Assembly (NCBI RefSeq): GCF_001563285.1
Contig: NZ_CP005188.1
Span: 1,059,501-1,123,500 of the forward strand
DNA: 64,000 bases
From: Sphingobium sp. MI1205
GTDB taxonomy: Bacteria; Pseudomonadota; Alphaproteobacteria; Sphingomonadales; Sphingomonadaceae
Reading direction: 5' to 3'
A program made the translations under genes and the position numbers. Under the pieces are notes generated by a model, which worked only from the letters and a program-made list of their open reading frames with translations, did not search any database and was not told the origin of the DNA. Of this stretch, positions 24,401 through 33,854 are shown in pieces. The first letter of the stretch is position 1. Each line of letters begins with the position of its first letter.

Positions 24401-26422
24401 ATGCGGATTTTCCATGTCCTTCTGATGACGCTGGCGCTCTTTTTCGAGCCTGCTGTCTATGCGCAGGGCGCGTTCGGGACCGGCGCGCCGCATATCGCCG
24501 CGCAACTGGTGGCTGAAAGCGCCACGCCCGCGCCGGGCCGCACCACCAGCATCGCCTTTGCCATGACACCGGAATCGGGCTGGCACGGCTATTGGCAAAA
24601 TCCTGGCGACGCGGGGCTGGGCATGACCGTCAAATGGGTGCTGCCCAAGGGCGTCGGCATAGGGCAACTGCGCTATCCAGTGCCCGAAACGCTTCTGATT
24701 TCCGGCCTGATGAACCATGTCTATGAAGGTCCCTATGCCATCCTGGCGCCGCTGACCGTCGCGCCGGATGTGGCCGTCGGGACGCGCCTGCCCATAAGCG
24801 GGCGTGCGGAGTGGCTCGCCTGCACCGACAAGATCTGCGTGCCGGAAAGCGCGGAAATCTCGCTGGATCTCGTCGCTGGCGATGGCGCGGTGACCGCCGC
24901 CGCGCTGGCGCGCTTCGATGGCTGGCGCGCCCATCTGCCACGGCCTCTGGGTAGCCGGGCGAGCTATGCGGTTGTTGACGGCAAGTTGCGGCTGTCGGTT
25001 CCGTTTCCGGCGGATGCGGCGGCGGCCGATGTCCATCTTTTCCCGCTCGAAGAGGGTTTGGCCCGCTACGCCGCGCCCCAGACCGTCAGCCGCCAAGGCG
25101 ATCGCCTGCTCATCGAGACCGATGCGGCCCAGCCCATGAAGGGCGGCGCGGTGCAGGCGGTGTTGCGCACCGGCGATCATGTCGGCTTTCTGCTTACGGC
25201 CGCTCCCGGCGCTGTGGATGCGCCTGCATCCGGCCAACTGTCCGCCACCTTGATCGCGCTGGGCGGTGCGATTCTCGGCGGCCTGCTGCTCAACATCATG
25301 CCTTGCGTTTTTCCGATCCTGGGGCTGAAGGCGCTCAAGCTCGCGCGTGCGGGCGGCGATGAACGCAGCGTGCGGCGGGAGGCGCTTGCCTATGCCGCGG
25401 GGGTCATCCTCACCTGTCTCGCCTTGGGCGCCTTGCTGCTGGCGGTCAGGGCCGCGGGGGTCGCGGTCGGCTGGGCCTTCCAGTTGCAGGACCCGCGCGT
25501 CATCCTCTTGCTGCTGCTGCTGGTCACAGCCGTCGCCTTCAACCTTGCCGGGCTATTCGAACTCAGCGCCTTTGGCGGCGGCGAAAAGCTGGCGGGCAAG
25601 GCGGGTGTTGCGGGTGCATTCTGGACAGGCGCGCTGGTCGCCTTCGTCGCGACGCCCTGCACTGGCCCCTTCATGGGCACGGCGATGGGGGCGGCGTTGG
25701 TACTGCCGGTCGCTGCCGGGCTGGCGCTATTCGCAGGGCTGGGCTTCGGCCTTGCGCTCCCCTTCCTCCTGCTCGCCTATATCCCCTCTCTGCGCACCCG
25801 GCTGCCGCGCCCCGGCCCCTGGATGGCGACGTTTCAGAAGATTCTTTCCGTGCCGATGTTCCTCACGGCGGTCGGGCTGCTTTGGCTGCTCGGCCAGCAG
25901 CGCGGGGTCCCGGCGATGAGCATCGGCCTCGCCACGGCGCTGCTGCTGGCATTGCTGCTCTGGTGGCTGGGGGTACGCCAGCATCGGGGCAAGCGCGGCG
26001 GCCGCATCGTCGGTCTGCTCTCGCTGTTGCTGCTGGGCGCGGGGGTGGCCCTGTTGCCCGCTCGCGCCGCCAGCGTGGCGCAGGCGCAGGATGGGGAAAC
26101 GCCGTTCGACGAGGCCCGGCTCGCCAGCCTGCGTGGTGCGGGAAAGCCGGTCTTCCTCTATTTCACCGCCGACTGGTGCCTGACCTGCAAGGCGAACGAA
26201 GCATCCGCCATCGACCGTGCCCAAACGCGCGACGCCTTTGCAAAGGCTGGCGTGACAGTGATGGTAGGCGACTGGACCAATGCCGATCCCGCGATCACCC
26301 GTTTCCTTGAGGCGCAGGGCCGTTCGGGCGTTCCGCTCTATCTCTGGTACGCGCCCGGACAGCCGCCGCAGACATTGCCGCAGCTATTGACCGTCTCCAC
26401 CCTCACGGCCTTGGTGCGCTGA
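24401..26422 (+). CDS. DsbD-family protein-disulfide reductase (DipZ/ScsB-like)
   Basis: 673 residues in three parts. (1) Signal peptide and a periplasmic domain (about 22-270) with a Cys pair in LACTDKICVPE (Cys141, Cys146). (2) A CcdA/DsbD-type electron-carrying membrane domain with the key cysteines in NIMPCVFPILG (Cys302) and VATPCTGPFMG (Cys420). (3) A C-terminal thioredoxin domain with WCLTC (Cys593, Cys596). This is the full relay that moves electrons from cytoplasmic thioredoxin to periplasmic disulfides. The N-terminal domain resembles ScsB-type rather than classical DsbD. The start ATG has GAGG upstream; the stop shares one base with the tlyA start. Confidence 0.88.
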   Translation: MRIFHVLLMTLALFFEPAVYAQGAFGTGAPHIAAQLVAESATPAPGRTTSIAFAMTPESGWHGYWQNPGDAGLGMTVKWVLPKGVGIGQLRYPVPETLLISGLMNHVYEGPYAILAPLTVAPDVAVGTRLPISGRAEWLACTDKICVPESAEISLDLVAGDGAVTAAALARFDGWRAHLPRPLGSRASYAVVDGKLRLSVPFPADAAAADVHLFPLEEGLARYAAPQTVSRQGDRLLIETDAAQPMKGGAVQAVLRTGDHVGFLLTAAPGAVDAPASGQLSATLIALGGAILGGLLLNIMPCVFPILGLKALKLARAGGDERSVRREALAYAAGVILTCLALGALLLAVRAAGVAVGWAFQLQDPRVILLLLLLVTAVAFNLAGLFELSAFGGGEKLAGKAGVAGAFWTGALVAFVATPCTGPFMGTAMGAALVLPVAAGLALFAGLGFGLALPFLLLAYIPSLRTRLPRPGPWMATFQKILSVPMFLTAVGLLWLLGQQRGVPAMSIGLATALLLALLLWWLGVRQHRGKRGGRIVGLLSLLLLGAGVALLPARAASVAQAQDGETPFDEARLASLRGAGKPVFLYFTADWCLTCKANEASAIDRAQTRDAFAKAGVTVMVGDWTNADPAITRFLEAQGRSGVPLYLWYAPGQPPQTLPQLLTVSTLTALVR

Positions 26423-27159
26423 TGGCGAAGGTGCGGGCGGACCAGCTGCTTGTGGATCGGGGCCTCGCCGAAAGCCGGGCACGGGCGCAGGCGTTGATCC
26501 TCGCCGGTCTCGTGTTCCTGGGCGACCGCAAGATCGAAAAGGCGGGCCAGCAGGTCGCGCAGGACGCCGATCTGGATGTGAAGGGCCGCGACCATCCCTG
26601 GGTCTCGCGCGGCGGCATAAAGCTCGCCCACGCCATCGACCATTTCGCGCTGGACGTCACCGGCATGACTGCCATGGATGTCGGCAGCTCGACCGGCGGC
26701 TTCACCGACGTACTGCTGACCAAGGGCGCGGCGCGTGTCTATGCCGTGGACAGCGGCACCAATCAGCTCGCCTGGAAGCTGCGCTCCGACCCTCGCGTCA
26801 TCGTCCATGAACAGACCAGCGCGCGGATCCTCACCGCCGCCCACATCCCCGAAGCCGTGGACATCATCGTGTGCGACGCCAGCTTCATCTCGCTGGCCAA
26901 GGTGCTGGAGCGGCCGATCAGCTTCGCTCGGCCGGGCGCGCATCTGGTCGCGCTCATCAAACCGCAGTTTGAGGCTGGGCGCGAGGAAGTGGGCAAGGGC
27001 GGAGTCGTGCGCGATCCGGCCATTCACGCGCGCGTGTGCGAAGAAGTCAGCGCATGGCTGACCGGGCAGGGCTGGACGGTCGTCGGCGTGACGGCCAGTC
27101 CGATCACCGGGCCGCAGGGCAATATCGAGTTTTTGATCTACGCTTCGCTTGGTGGATAA
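26422..27159 (+). CDS. tlyA: TlyA family rRNA 2'-O-methyltransferase (hemolysin A family)
   Basis: 245 residues: an S4 RNA-binding domain (1-60, MAKVRADQLLVDRGLAESRA) followed by an FtsJ/RrmJ-like SAM methyltransferase (AMDVGSSTGGFTDVLL as motif I; VCDASFISL; ALIKPQFEAG). Characterised TlyA enzymes 2'-O-methylate cytidines of 16S and/or 23S rRNA and confer sensitivity to capreomycin. The start overlaps the DsbD-like stop by one base (TGATG), so translation is coupled, though the functions look unrelated. In alphaproteobacteria this gene more often sits near dxs; that neighbour is absent here. Confidence 0.93.
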   Translation: MAKVRADQLLVDRGLAESRARAQALILAGLVFLGDRKIEKAGQQVAQDADLDVKGRDHPWVSRGGIKLAHAIDHFALDVTGMTAMDVGSSTGGFTDVLLTKGAARVYAVDSGTNQLAWKLRSDPRVIVHEQTSARILTAAHIPEAVDIIVCDASFISLAKVLERPISFARPGAHLVALIKPQFEAGREEVGKGGVVRDPAIHARVCEEVSAWLTGQGWTVVGVTASPITGPQGNIEFLIYASLGG

Positions 27160-27248
27160 TCCGGCTGCATTCGTTATTCCCGGTGCAATTACATTTCGCG
27201 ACAAATGCTCCAGTTGTATCGCTCGCAAAGGCCCGATAGCCCTTCCAC

Positions 27249-28313
27249 ATGCGCCCATCCCTGATCCTTGGCCTTTTTCTGCTGACCCTCTCCGGCTGCG
27301 CTGCGGAAAAGGAGCAAAAAGCGCGTCCGCCCGCCCTTGTCGAAGCCGCGCCGATCCGGTTTGCGACCTTCACCGACGATCTGGAAGCGGTCGGCACCGC
27401 GCTCGCTAATGAACAGGTGATATTATCCGCGCCGGTGACGGAGCGGATCACCTCGATCAACTTCACCGATGGCGGCTTCGTCAACCGTGGCCAGGTGATC
27501 GCAGAACTGGCGGTGGGACAGGAACGGGCCGAACTGGCGGCCGCCGAAGCCCAGGCCCTTCAGGCGACCCAGCAGCTTGAACGGATAGAGGCGCTCAAAA
27601 AACGCGGCTTCGCCACCACCGCCAGTCTGGATCAGCAAGTCGCCGCCGCCGGTTCCGCCCGCGCAAATGCGCAACTCGCCCGCGCCTCGATCGGGGATCG
27701 GGTCATCCGCGCCCCATTTGCCGGTTGGGTCAGCCTGCGCACGGTGTCGCCGGGCGCTATCGTCTCGGCAGGGACGCCCATCGCCACGGTTAGCGATATT
27801 TCCCGGATAAAGCTGGACTTTACCGTGCCGGAAACGCGTCTGTCGATGATCCGCCAGGGGCAGCCAATCAGGGCGGTTTCGTCCGCTTATCCCGACCGGC
27901 CCTTCACCGGCACCATCGCCACCATCGACCCGGTGATCGACCCGGCGACCCGCGCCGTCCGGGTCCGCGCGATCCTGCCCAATCCCGATCGGGCGCTGAA
28001 GCCCGGCATGCTGTTGACCGTGCGCGTCATGTCTCGCCAGCGCCAGTCGCTCGCCGTGCCCGAACTGGCGCTGGTCGGGGATGGGGAGGAACGTTTCCTG
28101 TTCCTTGTCGAAGACGGCAAGGCGAAGCGGATCAAGGTGGAAACCGGTATCCGGCAAAATGGCCTGGTCGAAATCCTGAACGGCGTCAGGCCGGGCGCGA
28201 ATGTGGTGACGGAAGGCGTCGTCAAACTGACCGATGGCGTGCCCGTGCGACTGCCCGGCGACAGGAACGGACCGGCCGCGAAGATGGCGGACCGTTCCGC
28301 GACCGGCGCATAA
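27249..28313 (+). CDS. RND efflux periplasmic adaptor (membrane fusion) lipoprotein
   Basis: 354 residues. Signal peptide with lipobox LSGC (Cys17) anchors it to the inner membrane. A split lipoyl/hairpin/beta-barrel layout follows: ILSAPVTERITSINFTDGGFV, an alpha-hairpin (about 95-145, AAEAQALQATQQLERIEAL), RAPFAGWVSLRTVSPG, then a barrel with PDRPFTGTIATIDPVID. It bridges the inner-membrane pump and an outer-membrane channel. The RND pump gene follows after 10 bases. No TolC-type channel gene is in the window, so a chromosomally distant channel must be used. Confidence 0.93.
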   Translation: MRPSLILGLFLLTLSGCAAEKEQKARPPALVEAAPIRFATFTDDLEAVGTALANEQVILSAPVTERITSINFTDGGFVNRGQVIAELAVGQERAELAAAEAQALQATQQLERIEALKKRGFATTASLDQQVAAAGSARANAQLARASIGDRVIRAPFAGWVSLRTVSPGAIVSAGTPIATVSDISRIKLDFTVPETRLSMIRQGQPIRAVSSAYPDRPFTGTIATIDPVIDPATRAVRVRAILPNPDRALKPGMLLTVRVMSRQRQSLAVPELALVGDGEERFLFLVEDGKAKRIKVETGIRQNGLVEILNGVRPGANVVTEGVVKLTDGVPVRLPGDRNGPAAKMADRSATGA

Positions 28314-28323
28314 GGGGCGCGCG

Positions 28324-31300
28324 GTGCAGCTGTCCGACATTTCCGTCCGCCGCCCGGTCTTCGCGGCGGTCATCGCCGTCCTGCTGTGCATCGTTGGCGT
28401 GGTCGGTTATCTCAGCCTGTCGGTCCGCGAATATCCCGATACCGATCCGCCGATCGTTTCGGTGGAAACCAGCTACACCGGCGCTGCGGCCTCTGTCGTC
28501 GAAACGCGCATCACGCAGCTGATCGAAGACGCCGTTGCGGGCGTTCAGGGCATTCAGACCATCAGTTCGACGTCGCGGGACGGCACATCGGCGATCAGCA
28601 TCGAATTTGACCCTTCGCGCGATATCGATTCGGCCGCCAATGATGTGCGCGACCGCGTGGGTTCCGTGACCGAAGATCTGCCCGAAGATGCGCTGGCGCC
28701 TGAAATCCGCAAGGTGGACGCCGACGCGCGCTCGATCCTGTATATCGTCTTCACCCGGCCCGGCTGGACTCCGACCCAGATCGCCGACTATCTCGACCGA
28801 AACGTCATCGACCGCTTTTCCGCCATCGATGGCGTCGCGCGCGTCAATGGTGGCCGGGATGAACGGCCCTCTACCCGTATCTGGCTGAATGCCGAAAAGC
28901 TGGCGGCCTTCAGCCTGACGCCGACGGACATCGAAAACGCCCTTCGCGCGCAGAATGTCGAACTGCCGGCAGGACGCTTTGAGTCGAAGGACCAGAACCA
29001 GACCCTGCGTGTCGAGCGCGCCTTTTCCACCCCCGAAACATTCGCGCAGCTTGTCGTTGGGCGCGGGCAGGACGGTTATCAGGTAAAGCTGGGCGATGTC
29101 GCCCGGATCGAGGAGGGGGCCGAAAATCCCTATACCTCCTTCCGCTCGAACGGCGCGACCGGCATCGGCGTCGGCATAGTCCGGCAATCGGGCGCCAATA
29201 CGCTGGAGGTCGCCGAACGGGCCAAGGCGCTGATCGAGGAACTGAAGCCCGACCTGCCGCCGGGGATGAGCGTCAATATCGGCTCGGACGAATCCCTCTT
29301 CATCAGTCGCGCGATCGAAAACGTCTATGACACGCTGCTGGAAGCCGCGATCCTCGTCATTCTGGTCATTTTCCTTTTCCTCGGCTCGCTGCGCGCGACC
29401 ATCATTCCGTCGATCACGGTGCCGATCTGCCTTCTCGCCACCTGCGCCGTGATGTGGCTGCTGGGGCTGTCGATCAATCTGCTGACGCTGCTGGCCTTCG
29501 TGCTGGCCATCGGTCTGGTGGTCGATGACGCCATCGTCGTGCTGGAAAATGTCTATCACCGGATCGAACAGGGCGAAGATCCGCTGCTGGCGGCCTATCT
29601 TGGCACGCGGCAGGTCGGCTTCGCGATCATCTCGACCACGCTGGTCGTCTGCGCGGTATTCGTGCCCGTGATGTTCCTGGCCGGGCAGACAGGGCTGCTT
29701 TTCCGCGAACTCGCCATTGCCATGATCGCGGCCATCGCCTTTTCCGGTTTCATATCGCTCAGCCTCGCGCCGATGCTCTGTTCCAAGCTGCTGCGCCACA
29801 GCGAGCGCGGGCGGCTGGCGCGCTGGGGCGATGATCGGTTCCAGCGGCTTGAGTCCGGCTATGCGCGCCTGCTCGACCGGGTGCTGCGGCGTCCCGTCGT
29901 GGCGCTGGTCGCGCTGGCCCTGTTTCTTGGCGCGGCTGGCGCGCTTTTCATGACGCTGCCCACCGAACTTGCGCCAGCCGAGGATACCGGCGTGGTGGAT
30001 GGCCAGGTCGCCGCGCCCGAAGGCACTGGCTTTGACCGGATGAAAGACTATATGCGCGGCATCGAGGACGATCTTCAGCCGTTGCTGAAGGACGGCAGGC
30101 TCAAAGTGCTGAACATGCGCACGCCAGCGGGTTTCGGCGCGAGCGATGATTTCAACGGGGGCACCATCATCGCCTTCCTGCGGCCATGGGAAGAACGCAC
30201 CATCACCACGGCGGAAGTGGCCGACACCATTAACAAGGTGCTTGCCAACCAGACCGGCGTGCGCGGCAATGTCGCTCCGCGATCTGGGCTGGGCCGGGGC
30301 AGGGGCCTGCCGGTCAACCTGGTCCTTGCCGGGTCTACCTATGAAGGGCTGGTCGCCGCGCGCGACCGGATCATGGCGGCTGCGGCGAGCAATCCGGGCC
30401 TCATCAACCTCGACAGCGATTACAAGGAAACCAAGCCGCAGATGCGGATCGAGGTGGATCAGCAGCGCGCGGGCGACCTTGGCGTGTCGGCGAACGACAT
30501 CAGCCAGGCGCTGCAGACGCTGCTCGGGTCGCGCCGCGTCACCACCTATGTCGACCGTGGCGAGGAATATCGCGTGCTGGTCCAGGCCGAACGGGAAGGG
30601 CGGCAGACCAAGGCCGATCTTGAACGTATCCAGGTGCGCACCCGTACTGGCCAGCTGGTGCCGCTGTCGGCGGTCGTTACCGTTCGTGAAGTCGCTGGGC
30701 CGCGCCAGCTCAATCGCTTCAACAAGCTGCGCTCCATCACGCTGACCGCGGCGCTTGCGCCCGGCTACTCGCTGGGTGAGGCGCTTTCCTATCTGGAAAC
30801 GCAGGCCCGCCAGTCGCCCGAGGTGCTGGCTCTCGGCTATCGCGGGGAAAGCCAGTCGCTGCGGGAAACCGGGGGCGCGATCTGGCTGGTGTTCGGCCTC
30901 ACTATCGTCATCGTCTATCTGCTTCTGGCCGCGCAGTTTGAAAGCTTCATCCACCCCGGCGTCATTATCGCGACCGTGCCGCTGGCCGTCGCGGGCGGCG
31001 TGCTGGGGCTGGCGCTGACCGGCGGGTCGGTCAACCTCTACAGCCAGATCGGCATCGTCATGCTGGTGGGGCTGGCGGCGAAGAACGGCATCCTGATCGT
31101 CGAGTTCGCCAACCAGCTGCGCGACGAGGGGATGGAGATCGCGCAGGCCATTCGCCAGGCCGCCGCCCGCCGCCTGCGCCCGATCCTGATGACCTCCATC
31201 GCCACGGTGATCGGCGCAATGCCGCTGGTCATTCGCGGTGGGGCGGGGGCGGCTGCGCGCCAGTCGATTGGCGTGGTGGTGGTGTTCGGCGTCTCGCTGG

Positions 31301-31428
31301 CTACGCTGATTACGCTATTCCTGATCCCTATCCTCTATTCGCGGGTTGCGGGACGAACCGTTTCACCGCAAACCGTTGGTCGGCGGCTTGACACGGCTCT
31401 TAAGGATTCGCCCGAAGCCGCCGAGTGA
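28324..31428 (+). CDS. RND multidrug efflux permease (HAE1 type)
   Basis: 1034 residues, the full length of an HAE1 pump. Begins at GTG (28324) with AAGGGG eight bases upstream; reading further upstream would overlap the adaptor gene. N-terminal VQLSDISVRRPVFAAVIAV, TM4 with the proton-relay pair in IGLVVDDAIVVLEN, two large periplasmic loops, and the C-terminal signatures AAQFESFIHPGVII and GLAAKNGILIVEFANQL. The Asp pair and TM10 Lys are present, so proton coupling should be intact. It exports drugs or lipophilic compounds with the upstream adaptor; the spectrum is unknown. No local repressor gene is seen. Confidence 0.95.
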   Translation: MQLSDISVRRPVFAAVIAVLLCIVGVVGYLSLSVREYPDTDPPIVSVETSYTGAAASVVETRITQLIEDAVAGVQGIQTISSTSRDGTSAISIEFDPSRDIDSAANDVRDRVGSVTEDLPEDALAPEIRKVDADARSILYIVFTRPGWTPTQIADYLDRNVIDRFSAIDGVARVNGGRDERPSTRIWLNAEKLAAFSLTPTDIENALRAQNVELPAGRFESKDQNQTLRVERAFSTPETFAQLVVGRGQDGYQVKLGDVARIEEGAENPYTSFRSNGATGIGVGIVRQSGANTLEVAERAKALIEELKPDLPPGMSVNIGSDESLFISRAIENVYDTLLEAAILVILVIFLFLGSLRATIIPSITVPICLLATCAVMWLLGLSINLLTLLAFVLAIGLVVDDAIVVLENVYHRIEQGEDPLLAAYLGTRQVGFAIISTTLVVCAVFVPVMFLAGQTGLLFRELAIAMIAAIAFSGFISLSLAPMLCSKLLRHSERGRLARWGDDRFQRLESGYARLLDRVLRRPVVALVALALFLGAAGALFMTLPTELAPAEDTGVVDGQVAAPEGTGFDRMKDYMRGIEDDLQPLLKDGRLKVLNMRTPAGFGASDDFNGGTIIAFLRPWEERTITTAEVADTINKVLANQTGVRGNVAPRSGLGRGRGLPVNLVLAGSTYEGLVAARDRIMAAAASNPGLINLDSDYKETKPQMRIEVDQQRAGDLGVSANDISQALQTLLGSRRVTTYVDRGEEYRVLVQAEREGRQTKADLERIQVRTRTGQLVPLSAVVTVREVAGPRQLNRFNKLRSITLTAALAPGYSLGEALSYLETQARQSPEVLALGYRGESQSLRETGGAIWLVFGLTIVIVYLLLAAQFESFIHPGVIIATVPLAVAGGVLGLALTGGSVNLYSQIGIVMLVGLAAKNGILIVEFANQLRDEGMEIAQAIRQAAARRLRPILMTSIATVIGAMPLVIRGGAGAAARQSIGVVVVFGVSLATLITLFLIPILYSRVAGRTVSPQTVGRRLDTALKDSPEAAE

Positions 31429-31451
31429 GGATTAGTGGAGCTGCGCCGACG

Positions 31452-32000
31452 ATGAACGAGATCGCGTCCCCGGGTCAGTTGCGCCTGGCCTACCTCCGCT
31501 GGGCGCTTGTCACCGTCCCGGCGATTGTGTTCCTGGGCTTTCTGTCCGGCAGGCTCGCCAACAGCGGCTATGGCAATCGCTGGTTCGACGCATTGGTAAA
31601 GCCCGACTTCATGCCGCCGGGCTGGGCGTTCGGCGTCGCCTGGACGATCCTGTACATCCTCATGGGGCTGGCGCTGGCCATCGTCATCCATGCGCGCGGC
31701 GCGCGGGGGCGGGGCGTGGCCATCATCCTGTTTCTCGTGCAACTGCTGCTCAACCTTGTCTGGTCGCCGCTATTTTTCCGCGCGCATCAGGTGGACAATG
31801 CCTTTACGCTTATCCTCGTGCTGCTGGTCGTGGTCGCGGTGACGGCGTTTCTTTTCTGGCGCATCCGCCGGGTCGCGGGGCTGCTACTGCTGCCCTATCT
31901 TGCCTGGCTGGGCTTTGCATCGGCCCTCAATTATGAGATCGGCCGCCTTAATCCCGATGCGGAGACACTTGTCGCGCCCGCGCTCAAGACCCAGATATGA
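31452..32000 (+). CDS. tspO: TspO/MBR family tryptophan-rich sensory protein
   Basis: 182 residues with five TM helices and the family landmarks PGWAFGVAWTILYILMG, NLVWSPLFF and PYLAWLGFASALNYEI. TspO proteins bind porphyrins and cholesterol-like ligands and modulate stress or tetrapyrrole handling. ATG at 31452 (GGAG upstream) is taken as start; a GTG at 31425 overlapping the pump stop in the GTGA manner is an alternative and would add nine residues. The 24-base gap to the RND pump gene suggests one transcript with it. The N-terminus is longer than in Rhodobacter TspO (158 residues). Confidence 0.92.
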   Translation: MNEIASPGQLRLAYLRWALVTVPAIVFLGFLSGRLANSGYGNRWFDALVKPDFMPPGWAFGVAWTILYILMGLALAIVIHARGARGRGVAIILFLVQLLLNLVWSPLFFRAHQVDNAFTLILVLLVVVAVTAFLFWRIRRVAGLLLLPYLAWLGFASALNYEIGRLNPDAETLVAPALKTQI

Positions 32001-32047
32001 ACTCTCATGGCGCACCCCCTACGCGCCGGTAATCAAGGATACAGGAC

Positions 32048-32347
32048 ATGCAGAGCGAAAACCGCCTTTTCGACGACCTCGCCAAGCTGGTGAACGGCGC
32101 CGCTGGAACGGTTGCGGGCATGAGCCGGGAATTTGAAGCCAACGCCCGTGAAAAGGCCAAGGAATGGATCGGCGGCATGGACTTCGTCAGCCGCGATGAA
32201 TTCGACGCTGTAAAGGCGCTGGCGGCGGCGGCCCGCGAAGAAGTCGAACTGCTCAAGGCCCGGATCGACGCGCTGGAGGGTAGGTCGTCTGAGCCGGTCA
32301 CCAAGACGGTGCGCTCACCCAAGGGTGGGGCGGCCCCCACGGATTAA
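32048..32347 (+). CDS. ubiK: UbiK-family accessory factor (BMFP domain)
   Basis: 99 residues. The family pattern is clear: MQSENRLFDDLAKLVNGAAG amphipathic helix, then VSRDEFDAVKALAAAAREE and a C-terminal coiled coil (EEVELLKARIDALEGR) that forms trimers. UbiK helps the Ubi metabolon make ubiquinone in proteobacteria; older names are YqiC and BMFP. A variable Ser/Lys-rich tail ends the protein. The gene follows tspO by 47 bases. Confidence 0.92.
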   Translation: MQSENRLFDDLAKLVNGAAGTVAGMSREFEANAREKAKEWIGGMDFVSRDEFDAVKALAAAAREEVELLKARIDALEGRSSEPVTKTVRSPKGGAAPTD

Positions 32348-32454
32348 GGCTCTCCGTCGCCGACTGTTTAATTTCTGCAACGAAGCGCCGGGTTGACGCG
32401 TTTTCCCGATTCGCACGGTTTCCCTGCCGCCGGGAAATGCTCTATGGCCAGCAG

Positions 32455-32961
32455 ATGATGGACAGCGACGAATTTGAAAATGGCGGCCAGGAAGCCGCGC
32501 CGATCGACATGCTGGCCGCCTATTTTGAGGCGAATGGCTGGAGTTTCGATCAGGTTGGTGAGGATGAGATCGTCGCCAGCAGCCAGGGCAGTTGGGCGCA
32601 ATATGAACTGCGCGGCATCTGGCGGGACGAGGATCAGGTGCTGCAATTGCTGGCCCTGCCGGACATCCGCGTGACGGATGAAAAGCGTCCCGCCATTTAC
32701 GAAACGCTCGGCCTCATCAACGAACAGCTCTGGCTCGGTCATTTCGAACTCTGGTCGTCGAGCGGCATCATCCTGTTCCGCCACGGCGCGCTGCTGGGCG
32801 CGGGCGGCGTGCTGACGCTCGATCAGGCGCAGGTGCTGGTCGAAACCGCGATCGACGAATGCGAACGCTTCTATCCGGTGTTCCAATTCGTCCTGTGGGG
32901 CGGCAAGAGCCCAACCGAAGCGATTTCCGCCAGCCTCATCGAAACGCGCGGCGAAGCCTGA
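32455..32961 (+). CDS. YbjN domain-containing protein
   Basis: 168 residues in the YbjN family, a type III secretion chaperone-like fold of unclear function: PIDMLAAYFEANGWSFDQVGEDEI, then WAQYELRGIWRDEDQVLQLL, and a helical second half (YETLGLINEQLWLGHFELW). Alphaproteobacterial genomes commonly place it directly before proC, as here (12 bases). The start is uncertain: ATG at 32455 or 32458, or 32437, none with a strong ribosome-binding site. Confidence 0.85.
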   Translation: MMDSDEFENGGQEAAPIDMLAAYFEANGWSFDQVGEDEIVASSQGSWAQYELRGIWRDEDQVLQLLALPDIRVTDEKRPAIYETLGLINEQLWLGHFELWSSSGIILFRHGALLGAGGVLTLDQAQVLVETAIDECERFYPVFQFVLWGGKSPTEAISASLIETRGEA

Positions 32962-32972
32962 GGCATTTTTTC

Positions 32973-33785
32973 ATGACCGAACCCTGGCCGGACCACCTGT
33001 TCCTTGTCGGCTGCGGCAATATGGCCGGGCAGATGCTGACCCGCTGGCTCGCCTGCGGCCTCGGCCCCGCATCCGTCACCGTCCTGCGTCCCAGCGGCCG
33101 CCCGGTCGCGGACGGCGTTCAGGTGGTCACCAGCTATCCCGACACGCTGCCCCCCGGCACGACCGTGCTGCTTGGCATGAAGCCTTATCAGTTGGGCGAC
33201 GTCGCGCAGGCGCTGGCTCCCCTGTGCGGCGGCGAAATGACGCTCATCTCCATCCTGGCTGGCACGCCGCTGGCCGAGCTGCGCCGACAATTTCCCAATG
33301 CCGGGCAGATCGTTCGTGCCATGCCCAATCTGCCTGTCGGCCTGGGGCAGGGGGTCACTGCGCTCCATGCAGAGGCCGCCAGCTCCCCGGCGGATCGGGC
33401 GGCCATCGACGCGCTGATCGCCCCGCTGGGCCTTGCCGAATGGATCGCCGACGAAGCGCTGTTCAATGAAGTGACCGCCTTGTCAGGATGCGGCCCCGCC
33501 TTCCTGTTCCGCTTCGTCGATGCCCTCTCGCGCGCGGGCGAAGCGATCGGCTTGCCCGCCGACCAGGCAGCCCGCATGGCGCTCGCCACCGTGCAGGGCT
33601 CTGCCAACATGGTCGCGCAGGCAAGCGACAGTCCCGCCATTTTGGCCGACCGCGTGGCGAGTCCGGGGGGCATGACCCGCGAGGGACTGAATGTCCTGGA
33701 TGCCGATGACCGGCTGCTCAAGCTGCTTACCGATACGCTGACGGCAGCCCGCGACCGGGGCGAGGAAATGGCGCGCGGCGGCTAG
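32973..33785 (+). CDS. proC: Pyrroline-5-carboxylate reductase
   Basis: Last step of proline synthesis: reduces 1-pyrroline-5-carboxylate with NAD(P)H. 270 residues with an N-terminal Rossmann motif (LFLVGCGNMAGQML), GMKPYQLGDV, the conserved RAMPNLPVGLGQG, and the C-terminal dimer/active-site signature ALSGCGPAFLFRFVDAL ... ASPGGMTREGLNVL. ATG at 32973 is chosen; the upstream continuation overlaps the YbjN gene. Complete and normal in length. Confidence 0.96.
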   Translation: MTEPWPDHLFLVGCGNMAGQMLTRWLACGLGPASVTVLRPSGRPVADGVQVVTSYPDTLPPGTTVLLGMKPYQLGDVAQALAPLCGGEMTLISILAGTPLAELRRQFPNAGQIVRAMPNLPVGLGQGVTALHAEAASSPADRAAIDALIAPLGLAEWIADEALFNEVTALSGCGPAFLFRFVDALSRAGEAIGLPADQAARMALATVQGSANMVAQASDSPAILADRVASPGGMTREGLNVLDADDRLLKLLTDTLTAARDRGEEMARGG

Positions 33786-33854
33786 CGGGCCGTTTCTATC
33801 GCCGCAGAAGCTGGCTAGGTTGCTGGCTGAACCTCTCCATCCCCGGAGCCTGCC

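Noticed and set aside
28222..30954. A 910-codon open frame on the minus strand across the RND pump gene
   Set aside because: It is the complement of a well-recognised HAE1 pump. Its composition (Asp/Arg/Gln/His-rich, no domain) is typical of antisense frames in GC-rich DNA, and it has no ribosome-binding site.
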